Position numbers and translations under genes: made by a program
Shown here: piece after piece, positions 25,932 through 34,553 of the stretch
Layout of the letters: each line of letters starts with the position of its first letter
Position numbering within the stretch: the stretch's first letter is position 1
Assembly: GCA_017459985.1 (NCBI GenBank)
Contig: JAFUBX010000007.1
Location: 1-56,538, forward strand
DNA length: 56,538 nt
Direction: 5' to 3'
Source of the DNA: Parasporobacterium sp.
Lineage (GTDB): Bacteria > Bacillota > Clostridia > Lachnospirales > Lachnospiraceae
Notes under the pieces: generated by a model
Told to the model about the DNA's origin: nothing
The model's database searches: none
What the model saw: only the letters and a program-made list of their open reading frames with translations

Positions 25932-28391
25932 TCAGATAAATGCCCGGTCCGCTTCCGCTTGTTTGATGTAGGAATCCTCATAACACAGCAGTTCCTTCAG
26001 GATCTGCTCATTGTCCTGACCGCAGGCCGGCCCCGGTCTGTAGGTCCGTTCCGGGACACCCCCCAGATGGATCAGCGGTCCCGTGATCAGAAAATGATCC
26101 GGCACCAGAGTGCTGTCAGGAAATACCAGTTTCCGGAAATAATGAAGGGCTTCTGCCTGTGGATTGTCATACAGGGTATCCCGGGTATTGTGGACCTTCG
26201 ATGCCGAGACTCCCCGTGACTGTAAAAGCTGCGCGATGTCCGATGCTTCATAATTCCGGAAGATCCCGGCCATCAGCGCATCCAGCTGCGCTTCCTTTTC
26301 TTTCCGGCCTTCTGTGGTCTGATAGGCGGGATCCTCGATCTCCGGAAACTCCTTTTGGAACAACCGGACAACCTGATCCCATTCGCCGTCATTTTGTACC
26401 GCGATTACCGCCCAGGTATTGTCCGTGCGGCATTCGTAGGCATTATGCGGGCACTGCTGCCGGAAGGTGTCATGATTCCCCAGGCAGACCGGCAGTTTAT
26501 GATTCAGCTGCCAGTTCAGCAGAATCGGCCCCAGTCCCTGCATCAGTGCTTCTGACTGGGCCAGATCCACAAACTGGCCTTTTCCTGTTTTGTTTCTGGA
26601 ATACAGTGCCGCGCAGGCCGCTGCCGCCATGGCGATCCCTCCGGTATAGTCCGCCAGGATCCCCGGATAGCCATAGGGCTCTTCTCCCTCGTATCCGATC
26701 AGGCTGATGACTCCCGTCATGCAGGAGAGTACCGGAGCAAAGGTCATATAGGTACTGTAAGGGCCGTCATTTCCGAGGCCGGAAGCGTTGATCACGATGA
26801 TATCCTTCCTGATCTTGCTCAGGGATTCATAATCCAGTCCCATCCGTGCAAATCCTGCAGGGGCGAAATTACAGACAACAAGATCCGCTTTCTTCACCAG
26901 ATCCGCGAAGATCTCTTTTCCGAAGGCGGATTTCATATTCAGGCACAGGCCCTTCTTATTCCGGTTGTTCTCCTGAAAGCACCATCCGCCTTCCTGGAGG
27001 GATCCTTCTTCTGTTATTCCCAGTCTTCTGGCGTCGATCCGCATGGGATCCAATCGGGTGGAACTCTCGATCCGGATCACGGTTGCTCCCAGTTCCTCCA
27101 GGATCCGTCCCGCATGGGGGCCTGCAACGACCCAGCCCAGATCCAGCACCAGAGTGCCTTCCAGGGGACGTTCCTTTTTCTTCGCTGTCGGGGCTTTGCG
27201 GTTATATTCCTCCCCGGACAGCTGCCCAAGGATCTCCTTCGTATGCTGTCCCAGCAGCGGGGCCGGTCCCTTTGTGCACATAGTATCGGCGGTAAATCCA
27301 AATGCCCGTCCCGGGTATCTGGCCGTTCCGTAGACGGGATGCTCAATGTCTTTAAAATAATTTCTTGCCAGATAATGGGGATTTTCCAGAACCGTCTGCG
27401 CCGTTTCTTCAGGCCCGACGGGAATTCTTCGTTTCTGTCCCTCCTCCATCAGTTCCTTCTTGGTGTACCGGCTGGTGAGTTCATTTACCATGGCGTTGAT
27501 TTCATCGATCTCTTCCCACAGATATTTGTTGAATCCCTGATCCGCCAGATACTTGGGGTCATCCTTCCCTTTCACATCCATGCCCACATCTTTCATCCAA
27601 TTGATGACTTCCGTCCAGCGGCCAGAGGCCATGATAAAGGCATGTCCGTCCTTGCATTTATAAAAATTCGCAGGCACCATGATCCCCTGGCTTCCCTTCC
27701 GCATGGACACCTTGTAGTCCGGTGCCTGCTGCTGGAATCCCAGCTCGGACCCCCTCCAGGCTCCCGCAATCTCAAACAGGGAAACGTCGATCCGGTTTCC
27801 TTCTCCCGACTCCCGCCGGGACACCAGTTCCGCCAGGATCCCGGACAGGGCGTACAGATTGGCCCCGTTGGTCAGGAGATTGTATCCGATCTGGATCGGA
27901 GGTTTCTCAGGTTCCCCATGTTCATACATGGCACCGCAGGCGGCGTATGCAATCGTATCCGTCGATGCATTCCAGTCCGCCCACGGTCCATGCTGTCCGA
28001 AAGCAGTGATGGAACAGTAAATGAGGGAGGGGTTTACTGCTTTCAGCTCCTGATAGGACAATCCCATAGATTCCATCGTACCGGGTTTTGCGGTTTCGAT
28101 CAGGACATCCGCGGTTCTGATCAGCCGGGTCAGGTTTTCCTTCCCGCTGTCTGTACGGTAATCCAGTACCACACTTTTCTTTCCCGCATTATAGAAGCCG
28201 TGAAAGAAGCTGGTCTCTGTTCCCGGAGTATCCTGATAGAACGGTGCGATCCTTCTGGTGGAGTCTCCTTCCGGCAGCTCCACCTTGATCACTTCCGCTC
28301 CCATATCCGCCATCAGCTTGCCGCAGTAAACGCCTTTGAAATCGGCCAGATCGATGACGCGAAGTCCCTGTAAGATGTTCTCTTTTTCCAT
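25932..28391 (-). CDS. Fused tandem type III CoA-transferase (two CaiB/BaiF domains)
   Basis: 819 residues, about double the family length. Domain 1 (1 to about 395) has its aspartate at D202 in NRIDVSLFE; domain 2 (about 408-819) has its aspartate at D609 in QFVDLAQSE. Both domains therefore look active. A Lys-rich linker near 399-408 joins them. Domain 1 matches the 391-residue gene and domain 2 the 416-residue gene just downstream, in the same order, so one arrangement arose from the other by duplication and fusion or fission. Confidence 0.92.
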   Translation of the reverse strand: MEKENILQGLRVIDLADFKGVYCGKLMADMGAEVIKVELPEGDSTRRIAPFYQDTPGTETSFFHGFYNAGKKSVVLDYRTDSGKENLTRLIRTADVLIETAKPGTMESMGLSYQELKAVNPSLIYCSITAFGQHGPWADWNASTDTIAYAACGAMYEHGEPEKPPIQIGYNLLTNGANLYALSGILAELVSRRESGEGNRIDVSLFEIAGAWRGSELGFQQQAPDYKVSMRKGSQGIMVPANFYKCKDGHAFIMASGRWTEVINWMKDVGMDVKGKDDPKYLADQGFNKYLWEEIDEINAMVNELTSRYTKKELMEEGQKRRIPVGPEETAQTVLENPHYLARNYFKDIEHPVYGTARYPGRAFGFTADTMCTKGPAPLLGQHTKEILGQLSGEEYNRKAPTAKKKERPLEGTLVLDLGWVVAGPHAGRILEELGATVIRIESSTRLDPMRIDARRLGITEEGSLQEGGWCFQENNRNKKGLCLNMKSAFGKEIFADLVKKADLVVCNFAPAGFARMGLDYESLSKIRKDIIVINASGLGNDGPYSTYMTFAPVLSCMTGVISLIGYEGEEPYGYPGILADYTGGIAMAAAACAALYSRNKTGKGQFVDLAQSEALMQGLGPILLNWQLNHKLPVCLGNHDTFRQQCPHNAYECRTDNTWAVIAVQNDGEWDQVVRLFQKEFPEIEDPAYQTTEGRKEKEAQLDALMAGIFRNYEASDIAQLLQSRGVSASKVHNTRDTLYDNPQAEALHYFRKLVFPDSTLVPDHFLITGPLIHLGGVPERTYRPGPACGQDNEQILKELLCYEDSYIKQAEADRAFI

Positions 28392-28406
28392 TGTTCTGAT
28401 CCTTGT

Positions 28407-29507
28407 TTATTTTGCTGCTTTGATCGCAGTGATCATTTCCGGCACCACTTTGAACAGATCCCCGACCAGACCGTAATCGGCAACTTCGAAGATCGGTTCG
28501 GAACCATTCTTATTCACGGCAATGATCAGCTCGGAGTTCTGCATTCCGGCTTTGTGCTGGATCGCGCCGGAGATTCCGAGGGCCACATAGACCTTCGGAT
28601 GAACGGTCTTGCCGGTCTGTCCGACCTGCCGGTCCGCGCTCATGAGTCCGGCATCCACCAGAGCTCTGGAGGATCCGACCACACCACCGCCCAGGGCGTC
28701 TGCCAGCTCCTGCGCCAAGGCTTTGGCCTTCTCCACATCTTTGGAAGCGCCGTTTCCGATGGAAACCACCACATCGGCTCCCACGAGATCCACCAGTTCC
28801 TTTGCTTCCTTTACGACTTCCAGCACCTTTTCATGAAGCTCTTTCTCGTCAATGCCCGGCTTCACGACTTCCACTGCGCACTTCTGCGCTGCGGCGGAAT
28901 CGTATTCATTTTTCTTCATCACGCCGGGGCGTACCGTGGACATGCAGGGACGGAATCTCGGGCAGATAATGGTGGCCATCAGATGGCCGCCGAATGCCGG
29001 ACGGGTCATCTTCAGATTGACATCTTCCATTTTGAATTTTTCATTTGCCACATCCACGTTGGAGTTCTTGTCCAGGAAATCCACATAGGTATTCATGTCA
29101 ATATCCAGGTGGGTGCAGTCTGCGGTCAGTCCGGTATGCAGCCGGGCGGCGCATCTCGGCGCCAGATCGCGGCCGATATTGGAAGCTCCGAAAAGAAGCA
29201 CTTCGGGCTTGCGCTCCTTCACCATGTCGCAGACCACATTGGTATAGGCTTCATTGGTATAGACCTTCAGCGCGGGGTCGTCGCATACGATCACCTTATC
29301 GGCGCCGTATCCGCCCAGCTCCGCGGCAATTCCTTCCACATCGGATCCCAGCAGGAGTCCCGTCAGTTCACAGCCTCTCTGGTCGGCGATCTTCCGGCCC
29401 TCCGAAATCAGTTCAAAATCCGTCGGCATCAGCTTGCCGTCTCTTTGCTCACAGAACACCCAGATCCCTGAGAATTCTTCGATCGCACTGCTATTATATT
29501 CACTCAT
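28407..29507 (-). CDS. etfA: Electron transfer flavoprotein alpha subunit
   Basis: 366 residues from the ATG at 29507, which has a better distance from AGGAGGAAA than the ATG at 29513. The C-terminal FAD-binding region is clear: VGSSRALVDAGLM, QVGQTGKTVHPKVY and GISGAIQHKAGM. It pairs with the beta subunit 14 bp upstream to carry electrons to or from the acyl-CoA dehydrogenase. Whether this ETF can bifurcate electrons is not decided here. Confidence 0.96.
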   Translation of the reverse strand: MSEYNSSAIEEFSGIWVFCEQRDGKLMPTDFELISEGRKIADQRGCELTGLLLGSDVEGIAAELGGYGADKVIVCDDPALKVYTNEAYTNVVCDMVKERKPEVLLFGASNIGRDLAPRCAARLHTGLTADCTHLDIDMNTYVDFLDKNSNVDVANEKFKMEDVNLKMTRPAFGGHLMATIICPRFRPCMSTVRPGVMKKNEYDSAAAQKCAVEVVKPGIDEKELHEKVLEVVKEAKELVDLVGADVVVSIGNGASKDVEKAKALAQELADALGGGVVGSSRALVDAGLMSADRQVGQTGKTVHPKVYVALGISGAIQHKAGMQNSELIIAVNKNGSEPIFEVADYGLVGDLFKVVPEMITAIKAAK

Positions 29508-29521
29508 TCTCATTTTCCTCC

Positions 29522-30325
29522 TTAGATCACGTGTTTTTCTGCAAGCCTTGCGGCCAGATCATTTGCCATTTCCTTCTCTGTGCCTTCCAGCATCATTCCG
29601 ACGCCCTTGACCGGAGGATTGAAGGACTTGAAGATATTGGTCGGAGATCCCTTGAGACCGATAGTATCAGCTTCAATCAGCGGTTCATCCTTCAGGGCTT
29701 CATAGTCCAGGATCGTAAAGGGCATTTCGTCGCATTCCAGAACGCCCTTGACCGTCATATACCGGGGCTCGTTCAGTTCCTTGATGCAGGTGATGAGGCA
29801 CGGCGTCTGAACCTGAATCTTCATATAACCGTCTTCAAGAGCCCGTCTGACCGTCAGGGTGTCCCCGTCTTTCTGAATATCCACGGCATAGGTGACCTGG
29901 GGAAGATGCAGCTTCTCCGCGATCTGGGGGCCCACCTGGGCGGTATCTCCGTCGATGGCCTGCCGGCCGCAGAAGATCATGTCTTCTTTCTCCAGTCCCA
30001 TATGATGGATGCCGGCCGCCACGATCTGGCTGGTGGCAAAGGTATCGGAACCGCCGAACTCCCGCCCGGAGATCAGCACCGCTTCATCCGCGCCCATAGC
30101 CAGAAGTTCCCGCATCATTTCCGCAGCCTGGGGAGGTCCCATACTGATCGCCACGACCTTGCAGTCTTCGTTCTGATCCTTAAAGGTCAGGGCTGCTTCC
30201 ATTGCATTGAGATCATCCGGGTTGATGATCGTCGGCATCTTCGAACGGTTCATGGTTCCGTCCGGATTGACTGCCACGACACCGGAGGTGTCCGGAACCT
30301 GTTTCACGCATACATATATTTTCAT
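29522..30325 (-). CDS. etfB: Electron transfer flavoprotein beta subunit
   Basis: 267 residues beginning with the family signature KIYVCVKQVPDTSGVV. It includes NPDDLNAMEAAL and the nucleotide-binding FCGRQAIDGDTAQVGPQIAE. The order acyl-CoA dehydrogenase, etfB, etfA matches carnitine-, acrylate- and butyrate-type clusters, pointing to electron exchange with the dehydrogenase encoded 15 bp upstream. Confidence 0.96.
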   Translation of the reverse strand: MKIYVCVKQVPDTSGVVAVNPDGTMNRSKMPTIINPDDLNAMEAALTFKDQNEDCKVVAISMGPPQAAEMMRELLAMGADEAVLISGREFGGSDTFATSQIVAAGIHHMGLEKEDMIFCGRQAIDGDTAQVGPQIAEKLHLPQVTYAVDIQKDGDTLTVRRALEDGYMKIQVQTPCLITCIKELNEPRYMTVKGVLECDEMPFTILDYEALKDEPLIEADTIGLKGSPTNIFKSFNPPVKGVGMMLEGTEKEMANDLAARLAEKHVI

Positions 30326-30340
30326 CTTCCTTATTCCTCC

Positions 30341-31483
30341 TTATTTCAGTAATGTCCCGGCGATAACCATCTGCTGTACCTGGCTGGTACCTTCATAGAT
30401 CGGCACGATTCTCGCATCCCTGTAGAACCGCTCCACCTTATATTCATTGATGTATCCGTATCCGCCATGGATCTGAACAGCCTTATAAGCCACATGGTTT
30501 GCAGCTTCCGCTGCAAAATACTTGGCCATAGAGCAGGCCTGGCCGGCATCTTTTCCTGCATCCTTCAGCTGAGCGGCATGGTATACCAGCTGACGGGCTG
30601 CTTCCGTCTCAGTTGCCATATCGGCCAGCATGAAGCTGATGGCCTGGAAATTGGCGATCGGTTTTCCGAATTGCTTACGCTCCTTGGCGTACCGGATGGC
30701 TTCTTCCAGACAGCCCTGGGCGATTCCGACGCCCTGGGCAGCCATTCCCAGACGTCCGCCATCCAGTGTCTGCATGGCATAACCAAATCCCTTGTCCTTC
30801 CTGCCCACCAGAGCACTTGCCGGAACATGGACATCCTCCAGGACCAGATCGCAGGTCGGATAGCCTTTGATTCCCATCTTGTGCTCCGGCTTGCCGCAGG
30901 AGACTCCCGGTAGTTTCATATCCAGTACGAACATGGAAATGCCGCGGCTTCCCTTCTGGGTGGGATCTGTCTTGGCGAAAAGGATGCACCAGTCGGCCAT
31001 CGGGGCTCCGGAGATGAAGGTCTTTCTTCCGTTAATGATGAAGCTGCCATCCGGCTGCTCCTCAGCGCGGGTCGTCGTTCCGCCGGCGTCCGATCCGGCA
31101 CCGGGCTCCGTCAGGGCAAAGACCATGATCTTCTCGCCTCTTGCCACCGGCGGAAGATACGTCTGTTTCTGCTCTTCCGAGCCGGCCAGCATCAGAGGGC
31201 CGCCGCCCAGAGAGTTTGAGGTATTAGCATAAATCGACAGCACCGGTGATACCCGGGCAAATTCCTCCACCAGAAGGGCGTAAGCCAGGTAGTCTCCGCC
31301 TGCTCCGCCGTATTCCTTCGGGATCTTCACTCCGCAGAATCCGTATCTGGCCATTTTGCGGAAAATGTCCCACTCGAATTCGCCTGTCTCATCCAGTCTG
31401 TCCAGAATCTCTTTGGTAAATTCCGTCTCGGCAAACTGCCGGAACAGTTTCTGGAGCCTTGCATGTTTCTGATCTAAAATCAT
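30341..31483 (-). CDS. Acyl-CoA dehydrogenase
   Basis: 380 residues, the standard length. FAD-binding and active-site segments are FALTEPGAGSDAGG, the C-terminal QIHGGYGYINEY and the catalytic base E364 in IYEGTSQVQ. It oxidises a saturated acyl-CoA, or run in reverse reduces an enoyl-CoA, using the adjacent ETF. AGGAGGAAACT precedes the ATG. With CoA-transferases and dehydratases nearby, the set resembles the logic of the carnitine (cai/fix) and benzylsuccinate (bbs) pathways, but the substrate is unknown. Confidence 0.95.
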   Translation of the reverse strand: MILDQKHARLQKLFRQFAETEFTKEILDRLDETGEFEWDIFRKMARYGFCGVKIPKEYGGAGGDYLAYALLVEEFARVSPVLSIYANTSNSLGGGPLMLAGSEEQKQTYLPPVARGEKIMVFALTEPGAGSDAGGTTTRAEEQPDGSFIINGRKTFISGAPMADWCILFAKTDPTQKGSRGISMFVLDMKLPGVSCGKPEHKMGIKGYPTCDLVLEDVHVPASALVGRKDKGFGYAMQTLDGGRLGMAAQGVGIAQGCLEEAIRYAKERKQFGKPIANFQAISFMLADMATETEAARQLVYHAAQLKDAGKDAGQACSMAKYFAAEAANHVAYKAVQIHGGYGYINEYKVERFYRDARIVPIYEGTSQVQQMVIAGTLLK

Positions 31484-31519
31484 AGTTTCCTCCTAAATAC
31501 AATGTCTGTCTTTTCTATC

Positions 31520-32701
31520 TTACAGTTCCACGATGGCGTAGCCGGTTGCACTGACTATATCGGTTCCGTATTTTTCTGCCCAAAGCTCGAACTTCACCAG
31601 TTTCTTTCCGTCTTCTTCGTATTTGTCCGCCACTTTTCCTTTGCAGATAAATACATCTCCCATGAAGATCATCTTGCGGATCTGGCTGGAGACCACGGCG
31701 ACCCTTGCCTCGTCTCCCATCCAGTTGGTGACCCCTTCCAGCATACTGGCTTCAATATGGGTTCCGAAGATCGGCGCAAAGGGAACTCCCCGCTTCCGGG
31801 CGATCTCATCATCGAAATGCCATTCCGGGCCGCAGGTGTATTCATTGGTCTCGCTGTTTTTATAGAAAGCGTTCAGGTTGCCCCGCATGGTATACCATTT
31901 CTTCGCAAAGGCCATGGAAAATCCTGTGACCGCAAAGAAGGAGACCGCATCCGCGTAATCATAGGGTCCTTTGTAAACCGGAACCAGTTCATCGCCGATG
32001 TTGACGCTGTCCCAGTCTCTCTTTCCCTTTCCGAAGCGGTTGGTTCCCTGGATCTCCTCGTCATAGGACTGATGGAAGATTTCCAGCTCCTCGTCGGTAT
32101 AGCAGCGGCGTTTTTCCTGGCTGAAGTCCAATGCCTTCTGTCCCTTCCCCGGTTCCGGGTAACGGGCAACGATCATGATATTGGAAGTGATCGTAAGGAC
32201 CAGCTCATCCCTCTGATTGATGATTTCCCGTTCTCCCGTGGTAATGAACAGGCGGTAGGGCTTTGCAGGATTGGTCTTATCCACAACGGCTTTGAATGTA
32301 TCGTAGGCCCTGAACTCATCCCCCGGGCGGATCGGATTGTAATACTTTCTGGTGGAACCGCCATTCATATAGGACAGTCCCGGAATCTCCAGCGGAGGCG
32401 GCACTGCGGCTGCTTCCGCGATCATGACTTCACACATGGGCGGCGCGATGATGCCTCCCCATTTGGTCTGTTTCGCATATTCTTCATTCACCCATAACGG
32501 ATTGAAATCGCCAAGCGCGGATGCATAGAGCCGGATCATGTCCTTCGTGATCACACGGTTGCACAGAGGCATTTCATTGGTATGGAAATCGCCTTCTCCC
32601 ATGATCGGCGCTTCCTTGCGGATCCCGATCTGTTTCTTCAGGCCTTCCATACCATCTTCCAGCTGTCTCGTCCATTCTTCTCTGGTAAGAGTCTCTCCCA
32701 T
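31520..32701 (-). CDS. MaoC-like double-hotdog acyl-CoA dehydratase
   Basis: 393 residues, first gene of train B. The first hotdog contains TKDMIRLYASALGDFNPLW and WGGIIAPP; the second contains FFAVTGFSMAFA and PEWHFDDEIARKRGVPF. As in its paralog at 22203, Trp replaces the catalytic His in the first domain, so activity would rest on the second. AAAGGAGAACTTTT precedes the ATG. It probably acts on the CoA ester handled by the neighbouring dehydrogenase. Confidence 0.82.
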   Translation of the reverse strand: MGETLTREEWTRQLEDGMEGLKKQIGIRKEAPIMGEGDFHTNEMPLCNRVITKDMIRLYASALGDFNPLWVNEEYAKQTKWGGIIAPPMCEVMIAEAAAVPPPLEIPGLSYMNGGSTRKYYNPIRPGDEFRAYDTFKAVVDKTNPAKPYRLFITTGEREIINQRDELVLTITSNIMIVARYPEPGKGQKALDFSQEKRRCYTDEELEIFHQSYDEEIQGTNRFGKGKRDWDSVNIGDELVPVYKGPYDYADAVSFFAVTGFSMAFAKKWYTMRGNLNAFYKNSETNEYTCGPEWHFDDEIARKRGVPFAPIFGTHIEASMLEGVTNWMGDEARVAVVSSQIRKMIFMGDVFICKGKVADKYEEDGKKLVKFELWAEKYGTDIVSATGYAIVEL

Positions 32702-32759
32702 AAAAGTTCTCCTTTCCCCATCTTTCTGCGGCAGATCATTCTATAGCTTTCCACGGTTT

Positions 32760-32803
32760 ATTTTACCCTGAAGCCCGGATTCCTCCACCACCCATACGGG
32801 TAG
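32760..32803 (-). promoter_or_regulatory. Promoter region and shared operator of train B
   Basis: The palindrome ACCC-ATAC-GGGT (32790-32801) within CCACCCATACGGGTAGT is nearly identical to the site heading train A at 15050-15066. A possible -10 TAAAAT (minus strand) lies at 32760-32765, about four bases further from the palindrome than in train A, so the exact promoter is less certain than the operator. The gap 32702-33014 otherwise holds only the terminator of the flavoprotein gene. Confidence 0.55.
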
Positions 32804-32920
32804 TCATGTTATCCGCTTTCCGGCGGGCTCCGTGCCCTGTGTCTGAGCCGGATCTTCCCGGCTGCCCCCTCGGAGGCCCGGACGAGCCGCGCGGGCAGAA
32901 TCTCCTGCTGCGGGATACAT

Positions 32921-32951
32921 TAAAAGAAGCTGCCCCGAAGGACAGCTTCTT
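32921..32951 (-). terminator. Rho-independent terminator of flavoprotein gene
   Basis: AAGAAGCTG (32924-32932) pairs with CAGCTTCTT (32943-32951) across a 10-nt loop. On the minus strand the stem is followed by TTTTAATG. It lies about 65 bp after the stop at 33015 and separates that gene from train B. Confidence 0.75.
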
Positions 32952-33014
32952 GCATCTATTGTATTCATCATTTGCGGAACGATATCGGATCCGCAGTCAT
33001 TTCCCGATGAGGAA

Positions 33015-34001
33015 TTATTTGCCCGGTGCAGGAGTCGGAGCGATGATATCGGTAAATGCCTGCTTGCGTGCCTTGTACTCCGGATCCTTGTTCAGGTTCA
33101 TCAGACGGCTCTCATTCTCAAAGATGTCATCTCCATGCATCTTCTTTCCGGAAACAATATCATGGGCATGCTCTACCAGTCCGTTCGGAACGATGCTCGG
33201 ATCGTTCTTAAACTTGAACGCACCGTCCACCAGCTCCAGGGTACCTTCCAGTCCGCACAGCTCGCAGACGCAGTGGGTCGTTCCCGGGGTAATATAGAAG
33301 TTATTGCCGTGGCAATGCGGACATGCGCCTTCTTTGCCCTTCCACAGATCCACATCCTCGGATCCTGCGATCATGACGTTATTGTCAATCAGATACTGCG
33401 CAGCCTCCACCAGGTTCCGTCCGATCTCTTTCATTCTTTCGACTTTGTCATCCTGATTGATGATATCCTTGCACCAGGAGAAGTACTCATTGTTGACAAC
33501 CTTCCAGCCCGGGCTCATAGCCAGCATTGCATGATCGGTCTCCACACGGACACCCCAGTCGGATCCGCCGATTCCGATGAAGGAGATTGCTTTCTGTCTG
33601 AAGTACTTCGGATCCAGTCCGGCTTCGCCTTTGCTCTTCAGAATTCCGTCTGCCATCAGCAGCATACCGGTGTCATGTCCCGGACCCATACGGTCGCAGA
33701 CAACATGGAACAGGCCGGATCCGCCGGACTCATAGATCGGATCCACGATCAGAACGCCGTCGGCGTCCGACATCTTCTCATACAGTGCGCTGTAGTCATC
33801 CTTCTGGGTGCAGATCATGCCTTTTCCCATAACCAGTCCTCTGGAACAAGCAACACAGCCGGAGCAGTACTTGATATCCCAGTCAAACACATGGATAAAC
33901 TCGATCTCTGCGCCCATTTCCTTTGCTGCTCCGAGAGCAACGCGGCACATGGTATCGTTATTTCCATTCTTGGTACCGAAAGATAAGCCTAAAATCTTCA
34001 T
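33015..34001 (-). CDS. Iron-sulfur flavoprotein-like NAD(P)H:FMN reductase with zinc ribbon
   Basis: 328 residues. The N-terminal flavodoxin-like fold (1 to about 210) begins KILGLSFGTKNGNND. Cysteines C46, C49, C52 and C64 resemble the compact Fe-S motif of iron-sulfur flavoproteins. An added C-terminal region (about 222-328) carries a zinc-ribbon-like set C227-x2-C230 and C244-x-C246-x2-C249. It probably transfers electrons to an acceptor of the adjacent pathway. It has its own promoter (34077-34105) and terminator, so it is a single-gene unit. Confidence 0.8.
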   Translation of the reverse strand: MKILGLSFGTKNGNNDTMCRVALGAAKEMGAEIEFIHVFDWDIKYCSGCVACSRGLVMGKGMICTQKDDYSALYEKMSDADGVLIVDPIYESGGSGLFHVVCDRMGPGHDTGMLLMADGILKSKGEAGLDPKYFRQKAISFIGIGGSDWGVRVETDHAMLAMSPGWKVVNNEYFSWCKDIINQDDKVERMKEIGRNLVEAAQYLIDNNVMIAGSEDVDLWKGKEGACPHCHGNNFYITPGTTHCVCELCGLEGTLELVDGAFKFKNDPSIVPNGLVEHAHDIVSGKKMHGDDIFENESRLMNLNKDPEYKARKQAFTDIIAPTPAPGK

Positions 34002-34076
34002 TTGTTCCCTCCTACTCTTTTATAAACCGCTAAAAAGAAACACTTCCGCGCTCTCATTAGCAAAAATTACATAATT

Positions 34077-34105
34077 ATCATATCATCCCGCAAAAAATTT
34101 GTCAC
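34077..34105 (-). promoter_or_regulatory. Sigma-70 type promoter for flavoprotein gene
   Basis: Minus-strand -35 GTGACA (34100-34105) and -10 TATGAT (34077-34082), with a 17-bp spacer. The 5' leader is about 70 nt and ends in a GGAGGG ribosome binding site. The palindrome of trains A and B is absent here. Confidence 0.6.
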
Positions 34106-34108
34106 TAA

Positions 34109-34540
34109 TTATATTTCCGACTCGATCCGGTCGCCGGCCTTGATGGTCCCTTCTTCCAGGACGACCGCGAAAATACCTTCCCGGGGCATCACACAGTCTC
34201 CCACCTGCTGACGGATCGCGCAGTCGGCATGGCATTCTTTTCCGATCTGGGTCACCTCCAGAAGGACGTCTCCGATCCGCAGTCTGCTTCCCACCGGGAG
34301 CTTACTGACTTCAATTCCCTTCGTCAGGATGTTTTCGGCAAACGCCCCCACCGGGATATCCGGAAATTTTGCCCGCATCTTGTCCACGCTTTCATCTGCC
34401 AGCAGACTGACCTGTCGATGCCAGTTTCCTGCATGGGCGTCACCGAGGATCCCATGATCCTTCTTCAGCCGGATCTCCTCCACCGGATGCTTTACCGTTC
34501 CTTTTCTCTCACTGATACATACAGCCAGCACTTCAGCCAT
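34109..34540 (-). CDS. MOSC-domain protein
   Basis: 143 residues from the ATG at 34540 (AAAGGAATTCTT upstream); the in-frame upstream ATG lacks support. MOSC domains are beta-rich folds of molybdenum-cofactor sulfurases and related carriers. Visible are GILGDAHAGNWHRQVSLL, PVGAFAENILTKG and the conserved cysteine in GKECHADCAI. Small stand-alone MOSC proteins often act with MoaC or MogA, but no such partner is present. It lies 13 bp after the XRE regulator gene. Confidence 0.88.
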   Translation of the reverse strand: MAEVLAVCISERKGTVKHPVEEIRLKKDHGILGDAHAGNWHRQVSLLADESVDKMRAKFPDIPVGAFAENILTKGIEVSKLPVGSRLRIGDVLLEVTQIGKECHADCAIRQQVGDCVMPREGIFAVVLEEGTIKAGDRIESEI

Positions 34541-34553
34541 AAGAATTCCTTTC

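Noticed and set aside
27114-28373. 419-codon plus-strand ORF
   Set aside because: Antisense to the fused CoA-transferase, whose two domains are intact.
20783-31483. bai (bile acid 7-dehydroxylation) operon
   Set aside because: CaiB-type transferases and a dehydrogenase are shared features, but no baiB ligase, baiE dehydratase, baiCD or baiH-like gene is present.
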